From contig OY757913.1 in the NCBI GenBank assembly GCA_963585895.1, forward strand, positions 101,152,449-101,216,448: 64,000 nt of DNA, given 5' to 3'. Positions 1 to 10,040 of the stretch are shown piece after piece. The DNA is from Sepioteuthis lessoniana. Lineage: Eukaryota; Mollusca; Cephalopoda; Myopsida; Loliginidae. Position 1 is the first letter of the stretch; the number at the start of each line of letters is the position of its first letter. The notes beneath the pieces were generated by a model. The model was not told the DNA's origin. It did no database searches and was given only the letters and a program-made list of their open reading frames with translations. A program made the translations under genes and the position numbers.

Positions 1-326
1 ATACATGAGAACAAACATCTCTCAAACTTCGACCCATACACATAACCTATCTAACATCTCTACCCTTATAAAAAAACCCACAAATGACACTACACCACAC
101 CTGAACCACGGTAAGTACCATTTTCCTCCATCAACCATTACACCCATCACTATATATATACCAACTTCCTCCATTAATCCCCATATCCTTCTTCATATGC
201 TCTCACAACCCGTTGACATTATGTTTTCATGAGTGTTAGTAATAGGCCTACACGGTATATTTATCATATCTCCCACGTACACTCCATCATTTATTACGAT
301 AACGTATAAGCCATATAACGTTAACA
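1..326. other. Unassigned AT-rich sequence
   Basis: Short open frames occur on both strands, but their composition is low-complexity (Thr, Ile, Asn and Pro rich) and no domain is recognisable. There is a donor-like GGTAAGTA near 114, but no coding sequence supports an exon there. Nothing else is supportable. Confidence 0.4.
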
Positions 327-643
327 CATTAACACAATGAGGAGGTGCCCATGGTGTAATAGTTATCGTCGTAGGAAATGGACACGGCGACAAGAATTCA
401 AATCCTGGACGAGACTGATTGCATTTCACATAGCACTAATACCCTTGGGAAAGGTATGAATCTAATTATTTCCCCTCCGGCTATGGGTAAATAGTAGGGC
501 AGACTAGGTTCTTCAGTCTTGGTGAGGCAACTAGTCTAGGAGAAGGAAAACTCTGAATTCAAACGCGTTAAACTCCGCTTAAAAATTGACCTTGTATCAT
601 ATCCTGCCCGAGCGGAGGGGTTGGGAAATAGCATTAACACAAT
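327..643 (+). mobile_element. SINE-A copy 1, tRNA-derived, with perfect 12-bp target duplication
   Basis: This is a full-length tRNA-derived SINE with its body at about 342-630. A pol III A-box-like stretch (TGGTGTAATAGTTATC) lies near 352 and a B-box-like GAATTCAAATCC near 395. The body has the family landmark CCCTTGGGAAAGGTATGAAT and the 3' end CCCGAGCGGAGGGGTTGG. It is flanked by perfect direct repeats CATTAACACAAT at 327-338 and 632-643, the mark of target-primed reverse transcription. No protein is encoded, so movement would depend on a LINE in trans. The family consensus was inferred by comparing the copies in this window. Confidence 0.88.
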
Positions 644-1407
644 ACGCATAGCAAATAAGAATAACCATCACAACACCCCACCTATTAATCAAACGTTGCA
701 AACCAATAACGCTTACACGTCATACTATATAGTCATTTCCTATATTTATTTCCTTAATTTTGTAATGATAACATTTTGCTCTTTAGTTGTAAACATCACC
801 ATACACCCTCACACACACATGTACACACATATAAAAAGCATTGCAACGTCTTAACGTTATATTCCTTACTATCATGGATCTCTATGATATATATGCAATA
901 TATCATCAATATATTACAGCCAATACAAATTCCATAGTATAATACTATATAACATATCCCTACACCATGATATCTATTGTGATTCTGGCCTACCATAATA
1001 CACTCGCCTATTTACGCTTACAAAACATAACTTGATTTTCTTCGAAATGCAATATGCACACAAGTAAATAAAGAAACAAATAAAGATTTTTTCTTGGTAA
1101 ACTTTGTTACATAACGGCGTTCTCCTATCTGGAAAACAACCCAAAGTTTATCGCGCTGCGTATGTAGCTTCACACACACATATACTAAACACCACTTATA
1201 CGTCCACACACAATAATACGCAAGTATAACACCCCCACACAAACACACACATAAAGATTTGTAAACAATTCTAATGAATTTTGACTGTATTTTTCGATTT
1301 TTCCGATTTTTTCATTTTCTTTCGTTATCTGCCTGATGATTGTTGTTTGTAAAACTTCATGAAACCAAAGGTCACAGACAAACTTCCATTGCATTAAATA
1401 TATAAGA

Positions 1408-1459
<52 letters not shown>

Positions 1460-1660
1460 TTTATCACACACACACATACATGTATACACTTGGCCGGAAG
1501 ATCAGATAGGTAAGAAACTGACAGTTTCAAAGCACCATCGACTCTTTGCCTACGCTATCCTAATTCAAATGTAAAAGTGCCAGCAGTGATACTGAACACT
1601 CTTTATAAATAATCCAAACTATATAATACGTATAAAAGTAAAGTTGCCTACCTTATTTTA
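644..1660. other. Unassigned AT-rich DNA with microsatellites
   Basis: The stretch contains short CA-rich tracts (about 805-835 and 1215-1250) and a long (TA)n run at about 1411-1457 followed by a short (CA)n. The open frames here are short and biased toward Tyr, Ile, Val and Cys, as expected from microsatellite translation. No conserved domain or element end was recognised. Confidence 0.5.
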
Positions 1661-1885
1661 GGGCAACCAGAAAGCTTCTTCTTCATTAGCTACGGCACCG
1701 AGGTGTAGGGAATGGTGCAACTGTTTTCCCTGGATTGCTTCCTTTTACCCTTGATCCCTAGCTTATAATGTTGAGTGTTAAACAAGGAGGCATCAAGTAC
1801 CATTTTTTGAGTCTTTGGTATAACTCAACTTGGGATTGAACCTCGGTCTCCCGGGCCATTGGTAAACACGACCTACATTGCTATT
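1661..1885 (-). mobile_element. SINE-H copy (tRNA-like)
   Basis: On the minus strand a B-box-like GGTTCAATCCC lies near 1835, preceded by the GGGAGACC landmark. The body then runs down to the CTACACCTCGGTGCC-type 3' region near 1690-1715. Related copies lie at 41215-41445 and 62399-62640, with a 3' fragment in opposite orientation near 2280-2372. Conservation of the B-box and its surroundings across copies supports a tRNA-derived SINE. The exact ends are uncertain. Confidence 0.65.
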
Positions 1886-1917
1886 ATATGTATATGTATG
1901 TATGCATAAATATATGT

Positions 1918-1966
1918 AGGTATATATATATATACGTATATATATATATATATTTATATATATATT
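1918..1966. repeat. (TA)n microsatellite with interruptions
   Basis: Alternating TA tract interrupted by ACG and TTTA variants. The adjoining I-type SINE fragment begins directly after it, as also happens near 17285. Confidence 0.9.
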
Positions 1967-2065
1967 GTCATCCACGGACAGACTGTTTCGTTCTATCAGA
2001 ACTCTTCAGTGTGGCTAGACACCTAGGACGCTCGAAGCCGAGATCGTATACCACAGGCAAAAGCT
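1967..2065 (-). mobile_element. SINE-I fragment (tRNA-like)
   Basis: This matches, in reverse orientation, the distal part of SINE-I copies at 16862-16970 and 17150-17283. Shared landmarks are GACAGACTGTTTCGTTCTAT and GTGTGGCTAGACA. The tRNA-like head is missing here, so it is a truncated copy. Confidence 0.6.
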
Positions 2066-2279
2066 CTAAAACAGTCGTGAATTTTCTTAAAAAACATCTG
2101 AAATGAAATATTTTTGTAATTTTTAAGTACAAGATAAAAATTCAGTGGCTACTGGATATTTGCTTTTATTTTGAGAAAAATTGGCACTCAATCGAAGACC
2201 TACGTTAATTATTGGTTTACTAAATCGTGGCAGTCTTTCCAATTGTATGGTGATGAGTGAATAGCAGATCTATCAAAGC

Positions 2280-2372
2280 TTCCAGGGAAAGTATTAGCGC
2301 CCTCCTCTACACCTCGATGTAGTAGCTAATGAAAAAGGAGCTTTCAGGTCACCCTCGACTACGGTCGCCAAC
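2280..2372 (+). mobile_element. SINE-H 3' fragment
   Basis: The sequence is the reverse complement of the 3' part of SINE-H (CTACACCTCGATGTAGTAGCT, then CACCCTCGACTACGGTCGCC). The tRNA-like head is absent. It is opposite in orientation to the SINE-H at 1661-1885. Confidence 0.55.
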
Positions 2373-2389
2373 TTTTTTTAATGTTTGAC

Positions 2390-2815
2390 TCGAGTTAATT
2401 TAACATAATTTGGAAAAGGTTTTATGGATCGTGAAATTATTGAAAGTTGATTTTTTTTTCATATTCTGTGAGAGGTAATCGCAGGATTTGACTCGATGGC
2501 TTCGAACACGGCTTTGTAATCCATGGTTTTAGGCCTATCTAACCTTATCTGGTCGTCGAGGTAGTTGCAACCCGACCGAAATTTCATGAACCATCTGGTT
2601 ACTGTATTGTGATCAACTGTGTCTCAACCTTGAGTACAGCAGCGTTATAGCTCGGTTCGAACTTGTTCAGTACAAGTTCTCTAAATGTACAACGTGTCAG
2701 CGCACCCACTACCACGTTACGACGGACCACTGCTGGTATCTTCCCCGGCCTACACGTGCCTAAAAGAAGCACGTACTTCTAAAATAGTGCAAAACATTTG
2801 ACTCACCTAAGAAAC
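2390..2815 (-). pseudogene. Mariner transposase N-terminal relic with one terminal repeat
   Basis: Reading the minus strand near 2690-2480, broken frames give RELVLNKFEPSYNAA followed, after a frameshift, by TVTRWFMKFRSGCNYLDD and RPKTMDYKAVFEAI. This is the helix-turn-helix region of a mariner-family transposase; the family's usual motif is a WFxKFRSG core followed by an acidic stretch and an RP motif. A terminal-repeat-like sequence (GTGAGTCAAATGTTTTGCA on the minus strand) lies at about 2790-2815. The catalytic DDE/D half is not recognisable, so the copy is dead. A second relic of the same family lies at 53930-55026. The identification comes from motif recognition, without alignment. Confidence 0.6.
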
Positions 2816-3042
2816 ATTTTAAAAAAATCTTTTCGATCATTAACCAATAAAATGATATCGATTTACTGCTTTTGATCAGTGAAGAAAAAAATTCGCCTCA
2901 AAATAGGATGCTTTTTCCATTAATAAGCGTTTTTCAACACTTTTTTCAAGAACTAGATAGTGAAACATATTTTGGTAGAACTGAATGATATTGGTCTTTT
3001 TTCATGATTACCTTGTTCTGAATTAAACCTACTGTTTGCTCT

Positions 3043-3351
3043 CTATTCTTGAAAACACTCCCACACCATATGAGACCTACCTTCATTCTTAACTTTGTGA
3101 ATCACACATTTATCTTTCAATTTTTCTGCAGGCTTTTTTCGCATATGCACTCTCCTCTTGACAGCAAATAGTGTCGCCCTCAGCAGTGAAAAATTGACTT
3201 TATCAGGGTGCTCAGCAGGACTCAACAAGCGTATAGCCATCAAGAAACCTCGATTATAGAAGGTGAATAAGCAGAAAAGACCGTTAGGGGCCAAAAAAAA
3301 AAAAAGCATAAGATCTGAGTATTGAAATGTATTGTGGACAAATGAGTCCAA
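3043..3351 (-). pseudogene. Tc1-like transposase fragment
   Basis: The minus-strand open frame is 102 residues. Its C-terminal third reads KCVIHKVKNEGRSHMVWECF, which resembles the conserved Tc1 block in which Cys, a VKHGGG-like turn and MVWGCF precede the second catalytic Asp. The preceding RKKPAEKLKD matches the basic P-E-K/R segment upstream of that block. Intact Tc1 transposases are about 340 residues, so this is a small internal piece; no catalytic triad or terminal repeat was found. An unrelated low-complexity N-terminus (LMLFFFLAP) suggests the frame start is spurious. Confidence 0.5.
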
Positions 3352-3950
3352 ATTTGAAATTTTTTATAGATAAAAATATAATATCATTTAATTTTGGAAA
3401 AGATATGCTATACTATCGAGTTTATGTATCACTGAAAAAAAATGCACCTTCCAACGAGGTAACAATCCAAAACAATCTTCTTAATTTTGTCAAAATTACA
3501 TCGAGTTAAAAAAAAAAAAAAATTGGAAAGTATGGCCTCAGTATGGCTTGGTTGATCTCTCTCCCATTGAATGAGTAAGTGATAAATTGACAAATTAGTA
3601 TGTGATAAATTGTATTGAACAATTTGAAGAGAATACTGAAAGAGTGAGAGTGAGCTTTTTCATTTCTTGAAAAATACTTGGGAAGGTAAGCCTTTTTTTG
3701 AAACATTCTTGGAAAGAATGCAAAAAATGAGTAATGCTATAACTTAAACTAGCAGGTGTTTTTATTGATGAAAACAGAATACAATGCTGTAGTATGAAAA
3801 AATATAATTAAACGTTTATTTTTTGTCAAAATGAAATATAAACTCCAATCATTAATTTTTTAACTTTAACTTTAAAAAATGCAAAAGAATATCTCATCGT
3901 TGGGTGTTTTTTTTAAAGAAATATAGAACGGGCCAAGACTTTTTGCCTGT

Positions 3951-4007
<57 letters not shown>

Positions 4008-4755
4008 ATATTGCTGTCGATTGAAAATTCTATCTGGAACAGTATCATTTAAACGTAACATAAAATGTTCGCAAAATTGTCTGTGTAGCTATTGCCGATT
4101 CACAAGTCTTAAAAAAACGTTCAACAGCAAATGTACACTGTTCAATGGTCCAAGCCTCGTTCATAAAGGGTAAAATGATAAGATATTAGGTAGATGGAGC
4201 TATTATTACCACTTGAATAAGTTTAATTGTACCTCACAAGTGACAGTCTAAAATGAGGGATGTATTTTTGCTGTCCCTTGTATATAGAATAAAAAAGGTT
4301 CGTAACTGCAATGAAATATTCCTATTATTCTATTCCTTTTGTTCATGTCTATTAGTCCTTCTGTCTGTCTGTCTGTTTCTATATATACATATATCCACTT
4401 CGCTCTTTATTTTGGCTTTCTTCATACAACAGCCATTTAATAGATGTGTCCTGTGAATAAGCCAGTTATAAACATTGATAGTTATTTTATCAGCCCTACA
4501 AAGCATAAAGAGCTCTTGCGTACACTTTTGACAACAAAGCAAAATGCATTGATAAAAACACTGAAAAGTTGTCACATATTAATTTTATCCTCATAACCAA
4601 TGTATCATTTGTATGAAGAATGATTTTTATAGAAAAACGTCAGATACAATTATTATTTGTGCACAAGAAAAAAACTGGTAGATTTTTCTCTGGATACGAC
4701 ATAAAATCGCCGTTGGTGGTGAGGCTCTTATTCTGGAGACCTACTGAATTTGTTG
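3352..4755. other. Unassigned DNA with a long (TA)n tract
   Basis: AT-rich sequence with poly-A/T runs, a (TA)n tract at about 3953-4005 and a small (CTGT)n patch near 4357. Short open frames on both strands have no recognisable domain. No element ends were seen. Confidence 0.5.
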
Positions 4756-5346
4756 TCACTGTTGTATAGTCATATGCAGATTCATGCAGAAAGAATCATA
4801 ACGACACAATAATAAAGACGAGCGAAGACTTCTTTAAAAAAATATACCTCTCACTTTATTTGAAAGGGTTGTGTGTGTGAGAGGGAGTTGGAGACCGAAC
4901 AGAACTGCAATATATTGACCCCCACTCTTATGGCCATCAGCGTTGTGTCTTTCTCGTTCTCCAGGGCTGCTCAACCGGAGCCCCGGGGGCCCAGCTTTCT
5001 GCTGAGTGCTGTCTTTCTCTACCACATCTTGTCACCAACGGGTCTAGTCTCCAAACTAACTGACTTCCTGTCTTCACTGAGTTATATAATAGTTCAATCG
5101 CCCACTCAATATCTTTGGAATGGCATGTTTGATCGTCATCAAGCGGAAATAACTGTCATGCAGTTCACATGTCACTCTCTTCCGGTGCTTCAGTCTATGA
5201 CTGTACCATGGGATTTTACCTTGTCCCATATTGTCAGCCAAGCCCGCCTACGCGATTTCTTCCCATAACTGCCATCGGAATGTGTCACTTCCGCCGTCTT
5301 TGGAATGGCATGTTTGGCTTGGTCAAAGGTCAATATGCAACATCAC
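4756..5346 (-). mobile_element. Solo LTR, family LTR-G, copy 1
   Basis: The LTR runs about 4760-5342 and reads on the minus strand from TGTTGCATATTGACC to GACTATACAACA (TG...CA). A TATA-like TTATATAACTC lies near 5080-5090. The 4-bp duplication TCAC flanks it at 4756-4759 and 5343-5346. The other copies (27899-28617, 35843-36289, 51385-51962) share both ends and the inner landmark GTTCGGTCTCCAAC. A single LTR without internal genes implies recombination between two LTRs. A 4-bp duplication fits many Ty3/gypsy-type elements; the clade is inferred. Confidence 0.78.
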
Positions 5347-5414
5347 CTCTTCCTTGTCATTACTCACAGTTCCACATTGACCATATATGGTAGCAAATGT
5401 TCGGGTCTCATCTT

Positions 5415-5900
5415 TGGTTTGTTAGTTTGTTTGGGTTTTATGTCATATCAACCTTTGTAGGTTATACAATGTCAAATCCATTTTTATGCAAACAGTTCTA
5501 CTTCAGACAATTCAGTTTAGTATAAATACAGAGTTTAATTGCCGAAAATATTTCTATTTCAAGCTATTCCGTTTAGTGAAACAGCACAAATTCAAACAAT
5601 TCAGTTTAGCATAAGTACGCAGTTTAAATATCAAAACAGTTCTATTTCAAGTAGTTCAGTTTAGTATTAGTACGCAATCTTGATCTATTTGACCAATAGA
5701 TAAGAACCTATCAGCTGCAGCCACTCTGGGCCAGGGTAGACTTGGAAGCGATGGCAATGAAGGGATACCAAAGCTCCAATATTACTGGACCCTCATCATC
5801 AGTTCATTCAGTGTCATATCTAGGACACTCGTTTGGGGGATCTTACCCCTTTGTAGAGATACAGTCGGTGAATTCTTCAGCTCCAGCCGATTGGGCCACT
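5415..5900 (-). mobile_element. Element C copy 1
   Basis: On the plus strand it opens with the reversed hairpin tail (GGCATATCAACC type at about 5443-5475). It continues through subrepeats containing TTCAAACAATTCAGTTTAG and ends in the conserved head (CACTCTGGGCC, TTACTGGACCCTCATCATCA, GGACACTCGTTTGGGGG). Element C has no tRNA-like promoter that I can see and no protein. Its 3' tail matches that of SINE-B, so it was probably moved by the same LINE. Confidence 0.72.
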
Positions 5901-6017
5901 TACCGTTGGGTCAAATAAATCTTTATTAGATATTAGAAATAATGTGAACTACGTTATTTCATTGGCTCTTAAAATTTGCTAATAAAACTAAGCATAAAGA
6001 TCTTACCTACTTAAAGA

Positions 6018-6240
6018 GGAGTTCCCACGGCGTAATGACCAAAGTGGTGGATTGCGGCCACGAAGTAAACGAGTTCAAGCTCCAACCATGTTGTTACATT
6101 TACTTTCAAAATAATACCCTTAGGAAAGGTATCATCTCAGTTACAGGTTAAATAGTATCGCCTGGTCTTCTTCAAAGATGGCTTTGGCATTAAATAACCC
6201 ACAAAGGTTCATATACAATTAAATAAAGAAAACAAACCAA
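6018..6240 (+). mobile_element. SINE-B, old copy
   Basis: A diverged copy. Landmarks are a CGTAATGACCAAAGTGGTGG head, GAGTTCAAGCTCC (B-box-like), CCCTTAGGAAAGGTATCA, and the tail GGCATTAAATAACCCACAAAGG followed by an A-rich end with AAACCAA. No clear target duplication is visible. Confidence 0.68.
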
Positions 6241-7339
6241 ATAAAAACTTACTCGCTGTTGTTAAACAATCCCAGACATAAAATAACCCAAATCTATCTA
6301 TCTATCTGCAACAGTCTTTTTGTACGAATCTATTTCTAAGAATCTTTTCTTATCTATCTATCTATCTATCTATCGAGAAGCTATAATTGTTTTTAGAGGA
6401 TTATAATAATTAGCTGCTTGAAACCATATAATTCCTTCAAATAAATGAAATCAAATAATTGTGTGCTAATTATTGATAATATATCAGTGGAATATAAAGG
6501 ATATCGTTATGATTATAATCAGTTTTGGTTTAGAATAACCCATAACTGCTGATATTTCATTGAACAAATACCCACCCCAAAAAAAAAACATTCCTGGTGA
6601 GTTTGATTCTCACTGAGAGTTTCATATTTTTGTCCTCGTGATAAACTAATCTGAGCTTATTAACTGGTTATTGAATTCTTGCTTGGTGTAGTGGTTAATG
6701 AACGAAGCTAGCAGACATTCATTGCTGGTTTTGATTCTCACTGAGTGGCGCATTCTTCTGGTTTTCTATTTAACTTAGATAAGTATTGTAAATGTCAACT
6801 ACTGGAATATATAACAGCCCCAGATAGAGTAAAAGAGTTATGGAACATTAAATATGGATATTATGGATATGTTTTTTTTTTTTTTAATTTTTTACTCTTT
6901 TCCTAGTATAAACATTGTTTATTGATGTCCATATTTTCTTAGCTATAAAAAATCTTTTGCTTCGATCTGAGACATAGGCAAATGGGCAGTGGATTCTTGC
7001 CGCTCCACCCTCAGTGTGTTGCAGAGTGTGATTTGAGTTTAATGAAAACTTAATTGGCTAGAAAGAATACCTGAGAGAATTTCATGTTTCAATTTTGAAG
7101 AATTTACTGTTGAATTGGCACCAAGATTGCCCATTGAAAACATAAAAGTACCCTCAAGCTAAAAAGGACATTTTTTTTTATTCCCCTTTGGTTGTTGTAG
7201 ATTATATCCATTCAATAATGCATTTCATTGGACATTTTTGTTTTTGTTCATTAAGCAGATGAACAGTAATTTCTGCATTAAGGAGAATTCTTTTCTTTAA
7301 AAAAAAAAATTTAACCATATGTTTATATAGAAGGATTCA

Positions 7340-7412
<73 letters not shown>

Positions 7413-8382
7413 GTGTGTGTAAAGCGTGTTAAAAGTATTGAAACTAAAGCTGTATATACAGAGACTTTCAATATGCATTCCTGTGGTATTTTAATTGGTC
7501 AAAGCACCTCCGATAGTCCTCTTTGATTTTTTAATGTCTTCAAATCAACTTTTAGTTTAAGAAACACGAAAAAGAAGCACTGGGAAGTTTATACGTAGAC
7601 CACTACCCATGACCGCTCCTGTATTTGTGCACTGACTTGTCTAGACTTTTTTCAAGACATCGACATATCTGGTCATCATTATTTTCGTATTTAAAAAATG
7701 TGCAAGTAACTGTGCATATGTCATTTTTAAAGTTTAAATCGTTAAGTTTTAAAGATTAAAAGAATGATCAATTTAAACATGAATAGTGAAATTTTTAATT
7801 AAAAAAAGAATATTTTTAAAATGGAAAAAAAATCATAGTTTAAAATTTAAGCTTTTTTTAAAACAAATTTCTGAAGCGAAAAAAGAGTTAACTTTTAAAA
7901 TAAACATATCGAGCGTGACTATTGTTATTTTTCAATCGATATCATACATTTTTCAAACTCTAAAAAAAGGAAAATATTCAAATTCTTAATATCTACTAAA
8001 AAATGAAAAAAAAAAATTTTAACTATCAAAAACATAAATATATTATTGATATATTTCAGTCGATATTGATATATTTTTAAAGTTTAAAAATTTAAAATGT
8101 TTGAAATACATAATTTTAAAAGTTCAATAAAAATATAAAATATTAAAGATAAAAAAAAAAAATTTAATTATTGATAGTTTTTATTGATATTAATAAGTGT
8201 GAACTTAAAATATATAATTCTTTAAATCATATAAATATTTTACAATCCTCCGCCCCCGCAAAAAAGAAAATATATAAAAAACAAACTTAAAATGTCAGTA
8301 TTGATATTTTCAGTCAATACCGAAGCTATCCTAAATAATCAGAGACATTGAGTTCAGTATGTGATACCACACAATTCGAGGA
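6241..8382. other. Mostly unassigned; includes SINE-M and microsatellites
   Basis: Contains (ATCT)n at about 6350-6375, a tRNA-like fragment (listed separately at 6680-6768), a (CA)n-(TA)n-(TG)n block at about 7338-7420, and an extremely A/T-rich stretch at 7700-8330 in which ATTGATATxTTTCAGTCGATATTGATAT-like motifs recur. The open frame at 7786-7989 is a Lys/Phe/Ile-rich translation of that stretch and is not convincing as a gene. Confidence 0.5.
6680..6768 (+). mobile_element. tRNA-like SINE fragment (SINE-M)
   Basis: TTGGTGTAGTGGTTAATGA is a good pol III A-box context and GGTTTTGATTCTCAC about 45 bp later is a decayed B-box. The same GTTTGATTCTCACTGAG string occurs just upstream near 6600, suggesting an earlier duplicate. 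It does not fold as an intact tRNA gene by inspection. Confidence 0.45.
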
Positions 8383-8748
8383 TGTGACAATCATAGATGT
8401 CATAATAAAAACCCCAGATAGGAAATAGGACTGGGGATGTGAATGACGTCATGCCCGGAACCGAGGATTTTGGGTTATTTTTGAAAAAAAAGCAGTAGTT
8501 GAGATCCGAACCTAGACAAGTCCAGTTGGGGCTACGAGATGCGCCGCGCGTTGTTGGGTCAGATGGAACTGTCAGCATAGTAAAAATTGTGTCTCTCTCT
8601 CCTCGTGTCGAAAACTTAAAAGTCAAGAAGGTAATAAACGTTTCGTACCTGAGCTACCGAGAGTCGTCAGTGTTTCGAGATTCCTATGCATCTGAACATT
8701 TTACGTATCCGTATATTATACGCATATTTTTATTATGGCTATGTTACA
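8383..8748 (+). mobile_element. Solo LTR, family LTR-J, copy 1
   Basis: It starts with TGTGACAATCATAGATGTCA and ends with CTATGTTACA. It has a TGACGTCA palindrome (CRE-type site) near 8443 and an AATAAA-like signal in GGTAATAAACGTTTCG near 8630. The copy at 54417-54813 (minus) shares both ends and internal landmarks (CCCAGATAGGA, GAGGATTTTGGG, GTTTCGTACCTGA). Partial relatives lie near 26255-26812 and 38218-38370. I could not see a convincing target duplication here. LTR status is inferred from TG...CA ends, the signal layout and interspersed copies. Confidence 0.6.
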
Positions 8749-8855
8749 TTGTGTGATTGATTAACTTGGAGTCAACTATATCATAAAGATATTAAAGATA
8801 CAAACAACATTCTTATCACCTAAAGAGGACTGGAGTGTTCAAAACACATGCTATA

Positions 8856-9270
8856 CAAATATATATATATATATATATATATTTACGAAATCATAATAAA
8901 AAAATCTAAATACCAATACATAGCGACTTCTGTAAAGCAATGTTTGAGAAGCTAGTCGCCTTGTCTATTTCTTTTGAAAAAAAAAAAAATTTACGAAATA
9001 ATAAAAAAAAAATCTAAATCCCAATACATAGCAACTTCCGTAAAGCAATGCTTGATAAGCTAGTTGCCTTGTCTATTTCTTTTGAAAAATATATATATTT
9101 TCGAAATAATAATAAAAAAAATCTAAATACCAATACATAGCAACTTCCGTAAAGCAATGTTTGATAAGCTAGTTGCCTAGTCTATTTCTTTTGAAAGATA
9201 TATATATTTTCGAAATAATAATAAAAAAAATCTAAATACCAATACGTAGCAACTTCAGTAAAGCAATGTT
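8856..9270. repeat. Tandem repeat, period about 109 bp
   Basis: Units start near 8881, 8990, 9098 and 9207. Each has AATCTAAATACCAATACATAG, AACTTCCGTAAAGCAATG and a CTTGTCTATTTCTTTTGAAA end followed by a variable A- or TA-rich spacer. The fourth unit stops at AAGCAATGTTTG where a SINE-B begins, and the array does not resume beyond it. Confidence 0.85.
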
Positions 9271-9498
9271 TGTGGTGTAATGGTTAAAGCGATGGACTGC
9301 GGAATCGTAGTAACTGAGTTCGTACTCCACTCGAGCTATTACGTTCACTTTCGGGCAAATACCCTTGGGAAAGGTATGAACCCCCTTATCCTCCCAGCTA
9401 TGGGTTAAATAGTACCACTACTGTTCGTCTTGGAGAATGGCTTTGGCATTAAGTAACCTACAAAGGTTGATATGCCATTAAACAAAGAAACCAAACCA
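9271..9498 (+). mobile_element. SINE-B, well-preserved copy
   Basis: The head TGGTGTAATGGTTAAAGCGA (A-box) is followed by GAGTTCGTACTCC (B-box position). Then come CCCTTGGGAAAGGTATGAAC, CCCAGCTATGGGTTAAATAG and the tail (GGCATTAAGTAACC, GGTTGATATGCC, ATTAAACAAAGAAACCAAACC). The tail arms can pair into a hairpin. It interrupts the 109-bp tandem array. The GTGTCCTCG 5' leader of other copies is missing. Confidence 0.85.
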
Positions 9499-10040
9499 TC
9501 ATCTATATGGTTGGCTTTTGCCCCGGTGTTTTTAGATGAGATGTGACCGAAAAAAAAGTCTTTTTTAGAGTATTTATTTCATTGTTCCTAAAATGCATTC
9601 ATCATGGGTGGTAGTTCCCTATCATGTAGTAGCAAACATGCCGAAATATGATATCAGATACTGTAATTCCAAATAAAACATTCACAAAGAGGAATAAAGT
9701 TTGTCAAATGAATAAGTTTTGTTTTTTCGGGAATTTCAAATTTAAGAGTAATTTTCTTTGTGACCTAATAGGAAAAAATAGATTGTCCAGAAAAATTTCC
9801 ATTGGATCAAAAAAACCCAACAAAAAACAAAAAAAAAACGAAAAACGATTACGAATGTTATTCTAATTTCTCATCACTGAATGTCTTCCTATTCCTGGAT
9901 TTTTCAAATGAAAGCAGAATCATTGCCGGATAGTTTTCTTAATGATTTGGAACTGAGAAATTTCGATAAACATGCATTATCTATCTATCTATCTATCTAT
10001 TATGGTGATATACCCTATGAAGTCACAGCATAGACCCTTC
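9499..10040. other. Unassigned
   Basis: AT-rich sequence with a short (ATCT)n at about 9977-10000. The open frame at 9648-9866 (Lys, Phe and Asn rich) resembles nothing I recognise. Confidence 0.4.

Noticed and set aside
344..430. tRNA gene
   Set aside because: A- and B-boxes are present, but the sequence is the head of a dispersed SINE with target duplications, and the arms do not form an intact cloverleaf. The same reasoning applies to the other SINE heads.
1888..2106. 72-codon open frame rich in Tyr and Ile
   Set aside because: Its first half is translation of a (TA)n microsatellite and the rest is a SINE-I fragment.
4873..5268. 131-codon open frame
   Set aside because: It lies entirely within a solo LTR, on the strand opposite to LTR transcription, and has no recognised domain.
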